Assembly: GCA_040752915.1 (NCBI GenBank)
Contig: JBFMHB010000001.1
Location: 1 to 64,000 of the forward strand
Source: Acidobacteriota bacterium
Lineage (GTDB): Bacteria > Acidobacteriota > UBA4820 > DSQY01
Length of the DNA: 64,000 nucleotides
Direction: 5' to 3'
Shown: piece by piece, positions 55,482-64,000 of the stretch
Layout of the letters: every line of letters starts with the position of its first letter
Position numbering within the stretch: position 1 is the first letter of the stretch
Position numbers and translations under genes: made by a program
Notes under the pieces: model-generated
Database searches by the model: none
What the model was told of the DNA's origin: nothing
The model's input: the letters and a program-made list of their open reading frames with translations, nothing else

Positions 55482-56257
55482 CCGAAGATCTCCAAGAGGA
55501 AGTCCCGCATGGCCTCCCAGGACCTCCTGTCCGCCCGGGGATCGTAGGCTGCCCCCTTCGACGCGTCCGTCCCGGCTCCGGGGTCCGTGAAGGCGTGTAC
55601 GGCGCCTCCATAGGCCGTGACCTGCCAATCCGCGCCCGCCCTGCGCATTTCCTCCTCGAAGGCGGCCACCTGCGCCGGAGGGACCCACGGGTCGTCCCCG
55701 CCGTGGAGGACAAGGACCGAGGCCCGGATCGTTCCCGGAAGCGAGGGCGAGGGCGTATCCAGGCCGCCGTGGAAGGAAACCACGCCCCTGAGGTCCGCCC
55801 CGCTCCGGGCCAGCTCCAGGACACCGGTCCCCCCGAAGCAGTAGCCGACGGCCGCGAGCCGGGTGCCGTCCACCGCAGGATCGCTCCGGAGTCGCTCGAG
55901 CGCGGCCGTCAGGCGTTTGCGATAGAGAGTTCTGTCCTTCTTGTACGCACCGGCCAAGGTTCCCGCCTCTTTCGGGTTCGAGGCGCGAACGCCCTTTCCG
56001 TACACGTCGGCGCACAGAACGACGTAGCCGAGGCGCGCGAGGGCCTCGGCCCTCCCCTTCTCGAAGTCCGTCAGCCCCATCCACTGGTGGACGACCAGAA
56101 CACCGGGCCGGGACCCCGTCGCCTCACTCTCCGCCACCCGATACCCTTCGAGCACCGTCCCCCCTTCCTTGTACTCGACGGTTTCGCCGCGGATCTCTGC
56201 GCCCGCACGCAGGCCCACCGCAAGAACCGCAACCGCCGCGAACACGAGATTCTTCAT
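55475..56257 (-). CDS. Secreted dienelactone hydrolase-family protein
   Basis: 260 residues from the ATG at 56257 with GGGGAGG upstream. Signal peptide (AVAVLAVGLRAGA). Alpha/beta hydrolase fold with nucleophile Cys in AAVGYCFGGTGVLELA, Asp in GGDDPWVP and His in GAVHAFTDPGAG: the Cys-Asp-His set of dienelactone hydrolases. Esterase or lactonase of unknown substrate. Confidence 0.87.
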   Translation of the reverse strand: MKNLVFAAVAVLAVGLRAGAEIRGETVEYKEGGTVLEGYRVAESEATGSRPGVLVVHQWMGLTDFEKGRAEALARLGYVVLCADVYGKGVRASNPKEAGTLAGAYKKDRTLYRKRLTAALERLRSDPAVDGTRLAAVGYCFGGTGVLELARSGADLRGVVSFHGGLDTPSPSLPGTIRASVLVLHGGDDPWVPPAQVAAFEEEMRRAGADWQVTAYGGAVHAFTDPGAGTDASKGAAYDPRADRRSWEAMRDFLLEIFGQ

Positions 56258-56354
56258 CGGGAACCTCCCCAAGGGTAACGCGGGGAGGCGGGGGGGCTAT
56301 TTCGGCAGGGTGGTAGGTCCCTCGAGGAACCGGCGCATTCTGTTCCGGCGGGCC

Positions 56355-57059
56355 TCACCAGGTCTTGCGAAGCGTTTCCTTGGCCAGGGCGACGCCCAGT
56401 TCGGCGAAGGAGACCATGTCCTCCGGTGAGGTCAGGGACCGGCCCAGAAGGACCGTCATCCCTTCCGACCCCCAAGTGAGGGTGAGGGCCCTGGCCTTCT
56501 GGCGGCCTCCGAAGTCCGGGGGAGCGAAGGCAAGCAGCGCCTCGGCGCTTCGGGCCGTCACCACGCGCCGGGCCGCTGCCTCATCGGTAGCCAGGACGAA
56601 GAAGCGCTCGGTGAAGTGGGGCATCCCTAAATCCACCTCCGCGCCGCGCTCGATGACCTGCTCCATGGGCCCCGTCTCCACCCCTAGCGCGTTGCCGAGG
56701 CCCACTGCCCAGCCCGTCACTTTTCGCCCCATGGGCGACCGGAAAAGGGCGGCCATTTCCGCCGCCCCGAGGAGCACCGCCCCTCCATCCAGGGAGGCCT
56801 CTCGGCAGGTGAACACGGTTCGGCCGGAGGAGTTCTTTCCACCGCTGCGGCACTCCACCCGCCAGGGCAGCCCGTCTTGCCGACCTTCCAGGCTGTATAT
56901 CAGGCGATGGCCGCCGCCCGTCGAGTAGGTCCAGCCCCTCAGGGAGGCCGCTTCCGCCCGCGCGGCGGCCCGCTTCCGGTCTTGCCGGATGATCGCGGCC
57001 ACAAGTAGGGCCATCCCCGCGACGACAACGACGAGCACGAAAGGCCCGAGCGACTCCAT
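56355..57059 (-). CDS. Hypothetical single-span membrane protein
   Basis: 234 residues from the ATG at 57059, preceded by GGAGGGGG. One N-terminal helix (LVVVVAGMALLVAAII) then a soluble domain (DGLPWRVECRSGGKNSSGRTVFTC, ERFFVLATDEAAARRVVTARSAEALLAF). Unrecognised; resembles hypothetical DUF-type cytoplasmic-facing membrane proteins. Divergent from urocanase. Confidence 0.65.
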   Translation of the reverse strand: MESLGPFVLVVVVAGMALLVAAIIRQDRKRAAARAEAASLRGWTYSTGGGHRLIYSLEGRQDGLPWRVECRSGGKNSSGRTVFTCREASLDGGAVLLGAAEMAALFRSPMGRKVTGWAVGLGNALGVETGPMEQVIERGAEVDLGMPHFTERFFVLATDEAAARRVVTARSAEALLAFAPPDFGGRQKARALTLTWGSEGMTVLLGRSLTSPEDMVSFAELGVALAKETLRKTW

Positions 57060-57148
57060 GGCCACCCCCTCCGAGAGGGTACCACAGGCCTTTCGCGGTC
57101 ACATCCCAGCAGCGGTATACTTCGGGCTTCAGGGAGGGAAACCCCACC

Positions 57149-59158
57149 ATGGCCACGACCTTCGAACTCGATTTCGCCGCGCTTCCGCCCAGGAAGCCCT
57201 TCGATCCCGCCATCCGGCGGGCTCCCAGCCGAGGTTTCCGCTTGAACCGGAAGGACACGGAGACGGCCCTGAAGAATGCCCTTCGCTACGTACCCGCCCG
57301 TTTCCATGAGGAACTGGCGCCTGAATTCATGGAGGAACTGCTCACCCGGGGCCGAGTCTATGGATACCGCTTCCGACCCGAGGGAAGGATCTACGGGCGA
57401 CCGGTTCAGGAGTATCCCGGGAGGATCCTGGACGCCAAGGGCATTCAGGTCATGATCGACAACAACCTCGATTTCGAGGTGGCTCTCTACCCGTACGAAC
57501 TCGTCACCTATGGGGAGACGGGACAGGTCTGCCAGAACTGGATGCAATACCTCCTCATCAAGAAATACCTCGCCGAGATGGACGAGAACCAGACCCTCGT
57601 GGTCTCCTCGGGGCACCCCCTAGGCCTCTTTCCCAGCCGACCCGAGGCCCCGAGGGCGATCCTGACCAACGGGCTCATGGTGGGGATGTTCGACACGCCC
57701 GAGGACTTTCACCGTCTGGCGGCCATGGGGTGCGTGAACTACGGTCAGATGACGGCGGGGGGGTGGATGTACATCGGTCCCCAGGGCATCGTCCACGGCA
57801 CCTACATCACCCTCCTGAACGCCGGGCGCCTCTACCTGGGCATTCCCCAGGACGGGGACCTCCGCGGCCACCTCTTCCTGACCTCGGGTCTGGGCGGCAT
57901 GTCCGGGGCCCAGCCCAAGGCCGCCGACATCGCGGGGGCCGTCTCGGTCACCGCCGAGGTGGACGCGAGCCGCATTGAAACCCGGAACCGCCAGGGCTGG
58001 GTGACGCGCGTCTCCGGAGATCTGCCTCAAATCGAGGCCTGGGTGCGGGATGCCCTCCACAGGAAGGAGCCCCTTTCCATCGCCTACCACGGCAACGTGG
58101 TGGACCTTCTCGAGTTCGCCGAGGCTCACGACTGGCCGGCCGAACTCCTGTCGGACCAGACCTCCTGCCATGCCGTATACGAGGGGGGCTACTGCCCGGC
58201 GGGCCTCAACTACGAGGAGGCCAAGGCTCTCCTCAAGGAAGACTTCCCTTCCTTCAAGAAAAGGGTGGACGAGAGCCTCCTCCGCCACTTCCGCGCCCTG
58301 AAGCGCTTGACGTCCAAGGGTTCGCGGTTCTGGGACTATGGAAACTCCTTCATGAAGGCCGTGTTCGACGCGGGTGCGAGGGAGATCGCCCGGAACGGAC
58401 TGGACACCAACGACGGGTTCATCTGGCCCTCCTACGTCGAGGACATCATGGGTCCCATGTGCTTCGACTACGGCTATGGCCCTTTCCGGTGGGTCTGCCT
58501 GAGCGGCAAGCCCGAGGATCTCGACAAGACCGACGCCGCCGCGGCCTCATGCATCGATCCGACCCGCCGCGGCCAGGACCGCGACAACTACAATTGGGTC
58601 AGGAACGCCAAGAAGAACCGCCTCGTCGTGGGCACCCAGGCCCGCATCCTGTACGCGGATGCCGAGGGCAGGGTCCGAATCGCCCTCACGTTCAACGAAA
58701 TGGTCCGGAAAGGCGAGATCGGCCCCGTCATCCTGGGCCGGGACCACCACGACACCCAGGGAACCGACTCTCCCTTCCGCGAGACGGCGGACATTTACGA
58801 CGGGTCCTCCCTCACTTCCGACATGGCCCACCAGTGCTTCGCCGGCAACGTGGCGCGCGGAATGACCTATGTGGTCCTGAGCAACGGAGGAGGGGTGGGC
58901 ACGGGGAAGTGCTTCAACGGCGGGAACGGGATCCTTCTGGACGGGTCCGAACGCATCGACCGGGTGGTTTCCTCGGGCTTGAACTGGGACGTCATGGGCG
59001 GCGTCGCCCGACGGGCCTGGGCCCGCAACCCGAACGCCCTGGAGACGGCGCGCCTCTGGAATGAGAACTTCTCCGGCAAGGGCCACATCACCGAGCCGGC
59101 CCTCGCCGACGAAGCGCTCGTTCGTCGAACGGTCGCCTCGGCACTTGGCGAGGAGTGA
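57149..59158 (+). CDS. hutU: Urocanate hydratase, long form
   Basis: 669 residues, longer than the about 555-residue HutU and matching the long-type urocanase of eukaryotes and some bacteria. NAD+-dependent hydration of urocanate in histidine breakdown. Motifs: QMTAGGWMYIGPQGIVHGTYIT, LTSGLGGMSGAQPKAADIAG, LSDQTSCHAVYEGGYCPAGL, and the C-terminal GVGTGKCFNGGNGILLDGS. No hutH, hutI or hutG neighbours, so the rest of the pathway must lie elsewhere or the enzyme works alone. Confidence 0.93.
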   Translation: MATTFELDFAALPPRKPFDPAIRRAPSRGFRLNRKDTETALKNALRYVPARFHEELAPEFMEELLTRGRVYGYRFRPEGRIYGRPVQEYPGRILDAKGIQVMIDNNLDFEVALYPYELVTYGETGQVCQNWMQYLLIKKYLAEMDENQTLVVSSGHPLGLFPSRPEAPRAILTNGLMVGMFDTPEDFHRLAAMGCVNYGQMTAGGWMYIGPQGIVHGTYITLLNAGRLYLGIPQDGDLRGHLFLTSGLGGMSGAQPKAADIAGAVSVTAEVDASRIETRNRQGWVTRVSGDLPQIEAWVRDALHRKEPLSIAYHGNVVDLLEFAEAHDWPAELLSDQTSCHAVYEGGYCPAGLNYEEAKALLKEDFPSFKKRVDESLLRHFRALKRLTSKGSRFWDYGNSFMKAVFDAGAREIARNGLDTNDGFIWPSYVEDIMGPMCFDYGYGPFRWVCLSGKPEDLDKTDAAAASCIDPTRRGQDRDNYNWVRNAKKNRLVVGTQARILYADAEGRVRIALTFNEMVRKGEIGPVILGRDHHDTQGTDSPFRETADIYDGSSLTSDMAHQCFAGNVARGMTYVVLSNGGGVGTGKCFNGGNGILLDGSERIDRVVSSGLNWDVMGGVARRAWARNPNALETARLWNENFSGKGHITEPALADEALVRRTVASALGEE

Positions 59159-59367
59159 ACCCCGCTCGAGACTCTTGATCGCTCTCGATTCCGGCTGGTC
59201 GGGACCCGCCGAGACAGATCCCACTTCCAGGACAAGGGATGTGGAGATCAAGTTCGGAGGGCAGTCGAGTCCGAAGGAGGAGCCGCGCTCCCGCCGGGTT
59301 GAGGCCCTCCTCCGCCCGAGACGTACCGGATTGTTCTAAAAGTGCGGCTGCAAGATTTTGATTTTTC

Positions 59368-59396
59368 TTGACTTCCGGCTTCAAACGTGCTAAGGT
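59368..59396 (+). promoter_or_regulatory. Sigma70 promoter of cold-shock gene
   Basis: TTGACT (59368-59373), 17-nt spacer, TAAGGT (59391-59396). Transcription would start near 59403, giving a 55-nt leader, much shorter than the long thermosensing leader of E. coli cspA. Confidence 0.7.
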
Positions 59397-59457
59397 TCCC
59401 TCGCACACCCTAGCAAATGGTTTGTTTCGGTGGATGTATCAGACCAAGGAGTACAGC

Positions 59458-59664
59458 GTGGTAAACGGAATCGTGAAGTGGTTCGACGAGAAAAAGGGTT
59501 ACGGCTTCATCACCGTCGATGGCGGCAAGGATGCGTTCGTCCATCACAGCAACATCGTGGGTGAGGGTTTCAAGACTCTCGCCGAGGGCCAGAAGGTCAC
59601 CCTCGAAGTGACGCAGGGCCAGAAGGGCCCCCAGGCGGAGCAGGTCCGCGTCGCAAACGACTGA
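59458..59664 (+). CDS. Cold-shock domain protein (CspA family)
   Basis: 68 residues from a GTG at 59458 preceded by AAGGAG with 6-nt spacing; the cold-shock domain begins directly after it. RNA-binding motifs RNP1 KGYGFITV and RNP2 DAFVHHSNI are intact; ends [12 protein letters not shown] chaperone, standard size. Flanked by a strong promoter and terminator. Confidence 0.95.
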   Translation: MVNGIVKWFDEKKGYGFITVDGGKDAFVHHSNIVGEGFKTLAEGQKVTLEVTQGQKGPQAEQVRVAND

Positions 59665-59688
59665 CCTGCACGTCAGCGATGCACGAAT

Positions 59689-59714
59689 AAAGGGGCCTTC
59701 GGGCCCCTTTTTTC
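59689..59714 (+). terminator. Rho-independent terminator of the cold-shock gene
   Basis: Stem AAAGGGGCC/GGCCCCTTT with a TTCG loop followed by a run of T, 24 bp after the stop. Confidence 0.92.
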
Positions 59715-60049
59715 GTTCCCGGCCACTCCCCTGCAGGAGCGAGGATCCCGCCGGACCGAATTCCCTCCAAGATCCGCCCGTGACGGCGACCCCCCCGTGA
59801 GTTGACTTCAGCCCAACGCGCTTCGGACCCAGGCCCTTCCGCACAGGATCGCACAAGGGGCCCATTCCAGAGTTTGCCTTTCAACCGTAGGAGTTCCGCG
59901 CCGAGGGTCGCGCGGTTTCGACCAGCTTGGAAACCGGCTGGCCGCCCAACGCGTATCTTGGTATCTTGAGACGCGCATCGAACCGGAACGGTCTTTCTCC
60001 CCGATGGATCTGGCCGGGCTGTTTTTTCGTGACCGCTGAAGGAGAACCC
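59715..60049. other. Intergenic gap without recognised features
   Basis: 335 bp; a tandem TATCTTG pair near 59955 and a GGAGAA ribosome binding site before the S9 peptidase start are the only visible elements. No promoter could be assigned with confidence. Confidence 0.4.
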
Positions 60050-62005
60050 ATGAGGAACCTGCGGATCGCTTGCTTTCTGACCCTTTCCCTTCTAATGGCC
60101 TCCGCCGCCTTCGCCGCCCCCCAGGCGGGATCCTACTCGGGCCACGGAGCCGAAACGGTTCCGCCGGAGGTCCTCGCGCAATACGCCCCGCCCCCTCTTC
60201 CCGCCGAACTTTCGCGAAAGATCCAGTCCATGATGGACATCCGAGCACCCGGCCTGGGCCTCGTTTCCCCGGATGGGTCCCGGCTCTTTTTCACGTGGTC
60301 GGTGACGGGGACGATCCAGATCTGGCGTCTCGACGGCCCCGACCGCTTTCCCATCCAGCTCACAGGCGGCGAGGACCGCACGACCCTCGCGGGCATTTCT
60401 CCGGACGGAAAGACGCTCTTCGTTCAGCGGGACCGGAGCGGCGAGGAGAACCCGGGGCTCTACACGATGCCCGCGGAGGGCGGTCCCCTTTCCGTCATCC
60501 AGCATATCAAGGGGGTCCAGACCTTCTTCTTCTTCTCGAGCGACGACGGCCGGTGGGTTTACTACGGCGCCAACGACCTCCGGCCGGATTCCTACGCCAT
60601 TTACCGCTATGATCTGAAAACCGGAACCAAGGAGGCCCTCGTCACCGAGCCGGGGCTCTGGCAGATCGCGGACCACACCGCCGAGGGCCGGCTTCTCCTG
60701 GCCAAGTTGACCGGCTCCCTCTCGGCCGAATACTCCGAGTGGGACCCTGAAAGCAGAACGGTCCTTCCCCTTCTCGGCCAGGGGGAAAAGGAGGAGTACG
60801 TCGTCCGATACGGGGCGGCGCCCGGCCAATTCCTGGTGCTCACCCCCAAGTTCGGAGAATTCCGCCGTCTCTATCGTCTGGAACAGGGCCGCTTCCTGCC
60901 CGTCACGCCGGAGTTCCAATGGGACGTGTCCGGGTTCGACATCGATCCCGCCAGGAGCCGAATCCTGTTCAGCGTCAATGAAGGCGGTTACACACGGCTC
61001 CACGGCCTGGACGCCCGGACCTTCGAGACACTTCCCCTCCCTGCCTTCCCTGGCGCGGACCACGTTTACTATGGCGAAACCTCCCGGGACGGACGATACA
61101 CGGCGCTGGGCATCGAGACCGCCACGTCGCCGAGAACCAATTGGGTCCTCGACTGGAAAACGGGCGCGCTCTCCCGCTGGGTGGTCCCGAGCGCCCCCGA
61201 GGTGGATACTCGAACCTTCTCGGTGGCGGTCCTGGAGTATTATCCGGCCCGCGACGGATCGATGATCCCCATGTTCGTGAGGCGGCCCAAGGCCGTTTCG
61301 GAGGGCCCCTGCCCGGTTGTGGTGGAGTTCCACGGCGGACCCGAGGGCCAGGCGACGCCCGGCTTCAGCCCCATGGCCCAACTATACGTGGACGCAGGCT
61401 TCACCTACGTGGAGCCCAACGTCCGCGGGAGCGACGGATACGGCAAGACGTGGCTCGCCGCCGACGACGGGCCCAAACGCCTCCAGGTCATCACCGATAT
61501 CGAGGACTGCGCCCGGTTCATCCGGGAGAAATGGGCCGTCCACGGGAAGGCCCCGAAGGTGGGCGTGATCGGAGGGAGTTACGGGGGCTATGCCGTCCTC
61601 ATGGCCATGACGCGCTTCGCCGGGGCGTACGATGCCGGCTGCTCCACCGTCGGTATCTCCAACCTTTTGACCTTCCTCAACAACACGGCGCCCTACCGGC
61701 GAATCCTGCGCATCTCCGAGTACGGGGATCCGGAAAAGGACAAGGAAGCCCTTCTCCAGCTTTCGGCCACCACCTACGTGGACCGGCTTCAGGGGCCCCT
61801 CCTGATCATCCAGGGAGCCACCGATCCCCGGGTCCCTGCCGGAGAGGCCCTGCAGATGTACGAGGCCGCCCGGAAGAAGGGCGTCCCCTCCGGCCTCATG
61901 ATATTCCCCGACGAAGGCCACGGAGCGGGGAAGAGGAGCAACCGGGTCCTCATGTACGGCCACGAACTCCTCTGGATGCAGAAACATCTGCAAGGTCCTC
62001 AATAG
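60050..62005 (+). CDS. Secreted S9 (prolyl oligopeptidase) family peptidase
   Basis: 651 residues from the ATG at 60050 (GGAGAA upstream). Signal peptide (LSLLMASAAFAAP). N-terminal WD-like propeller (about 60-400, repeats such as SRLFFTWSVTGTIQIWRLDG), C-terminal alpha/beta hydrolase with Ser510 (GVIGGSYGGYAVL), Asp in ATDPRVPAG and His in DEGHGAGKRSN. Probably an acylaminoacyl- or dipeptidyl-type peptidase in the periplasm; exact specificity unknown. Confidence 0.9.
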   Translation: MRNLRIACFLTLSLLMASAAFAAPQAGSYSGHGAETVPPEVLAQYAPPPLPAELSRKIQSMMDIRAPGLGLVSPDGSRLFFTWSVTGTIQIWRLDGPDRFPIQLTGGEDRTTLAGISPDGKTLFVQRDRSGEENPGLYTMPAEGGPLSVIQHIKGVQTFFFFSSDDGRWVYYGANDLRPDSYAIYRYDLKTGTKEALVTEPGLWQIADHTAEGRLLLAKLTGSLSAEYSEWDPESRTVLPLLGQGEKEEYVVRYGAAPGQFLVLTPKFGEFRRLYRLEQGRFLPVTPEFQWDVSGFDIDPARSRILFSVNEGGYTRLHGLDARTFETLPLPAFPGADHVYYGETSRDGRYTALGIETATSPRTNWVLDWKTGALSRWVVPSAPEVDTRTFSVAVLEYYPARDGSMIPMFVRRPKAVSEGPCPVVVEFHGGPEGQATPGFSPMAQLYVDAGFTYVEPNVRGSDGYGKTWLAADDGPKRLQVITDIEDCARFIREKWAVHGKAPKVGVIGGSYGGYAVLMAMTRFAGAYDAGCSTVGISNLLTFLNNTAPYRRILRISEYGDPEKDKEALLQLSATTYVDRLQGPLLIIQGATDPRVPAGEALQMYEAARKKGVPSGLMIFPDEGHGAGKRSNRVLMYGHELLWMQKHLQGPQ

Positions 62006-62139
62006 GCGCACGGCGATCAGAGGGGACCGCACACAAGATCGATGCACCCATGGAGGAAACCGGGGAGCGGAGGGTGGCGCCTGAGAGTCTCCGGGGGCCG
62101 GCGGAGCAGGTTTGAATCGCGTGGGAGGCCCGGATTCGT
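62006..62139. other. Start of a poorly coding interval before the beta-lactamase-fold gene
   Basis: The gap from 62006 to 62503 has only a weak candidate frame (62140-62520). A TAAAAT -10-like hexamer at 62462-62467 may serve the gene at 62504. Confidence 0.3.
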
Positions 62140-62520
62140 GTGCTGGGGAACCCCCTCCTCTTGCGAGGTCCGGCCATGGCCCTGGGAGGGGGGTGCGTGG
62201 CCATCACCCTCCTTCTGCTCCTGTTGACCCGCCGCCCCGCGGCCCTCGTCGTGGGATTCGGCCCGGCCGTTTTGTTCGGGCTCGCATTCGTCGCGGTGGC
62301 CGGGGTCGTCGATCTTCTCGGAGGGTTCCGAGCCACGTTTGCATGGACATCCAAGGGGGTTCGACATCTTGCGGGAGGGGCCGCCGACCGGGATCCGGTG
62401 CAGGGGAGAGGGGCTTATCCCCCGTCTTTCGGTTCGCGAGAACCAACCCGATTCCATTCCGTAAAATCTCGCACAGGACGGCCCTGGGCCGGGGGAGGGA
62501 ACCATGCGACATCCGGATGA
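62140..62520 (+). CDS. Doubtful small two-helix membrane protein
   Basis: 126 residues from a GTG. The first 65 residues hold two hydrophobic stretches (CVAITLLLLLLTRRP and VLFGLAFVAVAGVVDLLGG) that would suit a small membrane protein, but the second half looks non-coding and overlaps the next gene and its likely promoter. No convincing ribosome binding site (GGGAGG is 10 nt away). Confidence 0.25.
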   Translation: MLGNPLLLRGPAMALGGGCVAITLLLLLLTRRPAALVVGFGPAVLFGLAFVAVAGVVDLLGGFRATFAWTSKGVRHLAGGAADRDPVQGRGAYPPSFGSREPTRFHSVKSRTGRPWAGGGNHATSG

Positions 62521-63976
62521 ACGAGCGTGGGGGGGATGGATCGGGATCGCCTTGGTTTGCGCCTGCCTTGGCGTATCCGTATCCGCGCAAGACCGGCCGG
62601 CGCAGATAGACGCCTACCTGGCGAGAGTCCATGACCTGCACCAATTCGACGGCGCCGTCCTCGTGGCCGACGCGCAGGGGGTCCTTTTCAAGAAGGCCTA
62701 CGGCTTGGCGGACAGGGAATGGGACGTCCCCAGCACGCCCGCCACGAAGTTTCGAATCGGATCCATCACGAAGCAATTCACCGCGGCTCTCGCGCTGCAG
62801 CTCGTCGAGGAGGGCCGGATTACCCTCGATACCAAGCTCTCGGAGGTACTTCCGTATTACCGCAAGGATACAGGGGAGATGGTCACGGTCCGCCACCTCC
62901 TGAACCACACGTCCGGGATTCCCAGCCTCACGCAACTCCCAAGCTTTCAGGAGATTCGGACCCGAAATCCGCACAGCGTGGAGGAAACCGTCAAGCGCTT
63001 TTGCAGCGGCGATCTGCAGTTTGCACCGGGCACGCAGTTCAGATACAACAACAGCGGGTATTACATACTTGGGGCCGTGATCGAGAAGGTGACGGGCAAG
63101 CCCTACGAACAGGTCCTTCGGGAGCGCATCACCGACCCGCTCAAAATGACTGGGACCGGCTACGACCGCGCACGGGACGTACTTCTGAACCGGGCTTCAG
63201 GGTACCAGCGCTTTCCCGGCGGAGTGCGTAATTGTTCCTACATCGACATGGCAGTTCCCTTCGCGGCTGGGGCGCTGTACTCCACCGTGGAGGATCTCTA
63301 TCTATGGGACCGCGCCCTCGATTCAGGGCAGGTGCTATCGGAATCAAGCAAAAAGGCCATGTTCATGCCGGGCCTGGGCGACTACGGCCTGGGCTGGTAC
63401 ATCCGAAAGGCCCCCGTAGGACCTGGAAACACGGAGCGACTCGTTTTCTCCCATTCCGGTGGAATCGAGGGCTTCACCGCTCACCTGAGGAGACTCCCCG
63501 AGGAGCGGATCTTCGTGGTTTTGTTGGACAACTGCACATTCGGGAGACTCGAGGTCATCGCCGACGGAATCCTGGACGTCCTTTTCGGGCGGGTCCCCCC
63601 GCCTCCAAGACGGTCCGTGGCCGAAGTCTTCTACGAGGCCCACCGCAAATCCGGGGCCGGCGCAGCGGTTGCGCTTCTCCGGGAACTCCAGGTCCGAAAG
63701 GCCTCGGAGTACGATTTTTCAGAAGCCGCCATCAACCTTCTCGGGTACCAGCTTCTGGGCGAACGCGAGCCCGATGCCGCCGTGGCGGTCTTTCAGATGA
63801 ACGCGGAGCTCCACCCCGACTCATCCAACGTCTACGACTCCCTGGGCGAGGGCCTCGCCGCCCTTGGGAAGAAGGACGACGCCGTGCGAGCCTACGCCAA
63901 ATCGCTCACCTTGGACCCCTCCAACCGGAACGCGGTGGAATGGTTGGACAGGCTTTCAAAGCAACCGGCCCCTTGA
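62504..63976 (+). CDS. Secreted class C beta-lactamase-fold serine hydrolase with TPR tail
   Basis: 490 residues. Signal peptide (GIALVCACLGVSVSAQ). Serine hydrolase with Ser87-x-x-Lys90 (GSITK), Tyr181-x-Asn183 (YNNSGYY) and HSGG near residue 325, the three class C/penicillin-binding protein motifs. C-terminal TPR-like repeats (about 400-485, EPDAAVAVFQMNAELHPDSSNVYDSLGEGLAALGKKDDAV). Most such proteins are esterases or D-aminopeptidases rather than true beta-lactamases. GGGAGGG lies upstream of the ATG. Confidence 0.88.
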   Translation: MRHPDERAWGGWIGIALVCACLGVSVSAQDRPAQIDAYLARVHDLHQFDGAVLVADAQGVLFKKAYGLADREWDVPSTPATKFRIGSITKQFTAALALQLVEEGRITLDTKLSEVLPYYRKDTGEMVTVRHLLNHTSGIPSLTQLPSFQEIRTRNPHSVEETVKRFCSGDLQFAPGTQFRYNNSGYYILGAVIEKVTGKPYEQVLRERITDPLKMTGTGYDRARDVLLNRASGYQRFPGGVRNCSYIDMAVPFAAGALYSTVEDLYLWDRALDSGQVLSESSKKAMFMPGLGDYGLGWYIRKAPVGPGNTERLVFSHSGGIEGFTAHLRRLPEERIFVVLLDNCTFGRLEVIADGILDVLFGRVPPPPRRSVAEVFYEAHRKSGAGAAVALLRELQVRKASEYDFSEAAINLLGYQLLGEREPDAAVAVFQMNAELHPDSSNVYDSLGEGLAALGKKDDAVRAYAKSLTLDPSNRNAVEWLDRLSKQPAP

Positions 63977-64000
63977 AGGCGCCTCTCGCTGACGCCATGG

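Overview
This is a GC-rich bacterial chromosome segment with about 60 genes, most of them ordinary housekeeping or envelope functions. Genes are tightly packed, with many 4-bp ATGA stop/start overlaps and short same-strand operons. No rRNA, tRNA, CRISPR array, insertion sequence or prophage was recognised. A TatA-type protein, a probable outer-membrane protein (DUF1207), many Sec signal peptides and a ChaN-like haem-binding protein suggest a Gram-negative envelope. Oxygen-dependent HemF and a complete Suf system suggest exposure to oxygen. The mixture of a giant FG-GAP/LVIVD secreted protein, a DUF4388 receiver protein, an MglA-type GTPase, a Yip1 protein with MJ0042-like ribbons, and S9 and beta-lactamase-fold secreted enzymes fits Acidobacteriota best, or a myxobacterial or deltaproteobacterial-like lineage. 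That placement is an inference.

Layout. 1-6186 (minus): the N-terminal 2062 residues of a giant secreted repeat protein that runs off the left edge. 6291-9985 (minus): a DUF4388/receiver protein, a transglutaminase-like secreted protein, nusB and lumazine synthase. 10152-11944 (minus): a PfkB sugar kinase and methylthioadenosine phosphorylase. 12194-14940 (plus): aconitase and a receiver-PilZ protein. 15055-18427 (minus): an EamA transporter, ornithine aminotransferase and a DUF523-DUF1722 (RudS-like) protein. 18672-22610 (plus): a small acidic protein, hemF, an SRPBCC-epimerase fusion and corA. 22701-26409: D-Ala-D-Ala ligase, a tandem retropepsin-like secreted protein and a short-chain dehydrogenase. 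26570-32652 (plus): a cytidylate-kinase-like protein, then an SDR, O-methyltransferase and aromatic amino acid decarboxylase operon, a Cys-rich response regulator, and nrnA with an ElbB homologue.

32653-34232 is gene-poor and compositionally mixed. It holds one small gene with a strong promoter and ribosome binding site. 34233-41119 (minus) is a Suf iron-sulfur operon headed by an Rrf2 regulator with a perfect palindrome upstream. Its order is rrf2, sufC, sufB, sufD, sufU, Rieske, sufS, then a DUF2892 membrane protein, a 31-residue membrane microprotein, thioredoxin and an FmdB zinc ribbon.

41263-50314 carries a ChaN-like protein, an MglA/STAS/coiled-coil group, hflX, a DUF47-Pit phosphate uptake pair, purN-tyrS and a TatA with a fused C-terminal zinc ribbon. 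50629-63976 is mostly metabolic and envelope genes: an MDR oxidoreductase, a glycoside hydrolase, a Yip1 protein, DUF1207, a dienelactone hydrolase, urocanase, a cold-shock protein, an S9 peptidase and a class C beta-lactamase-fold/TPR protein.

The strongest points for follow-up are the microprotein and redox extension of the suf operon with its palindrome, the TatA-zinc ribbon fusion, the retropepsin with a degenerate second lobe, and the small gene island at 32.7-34.1 kb. None of these is proven to be a new system from sequence alone.
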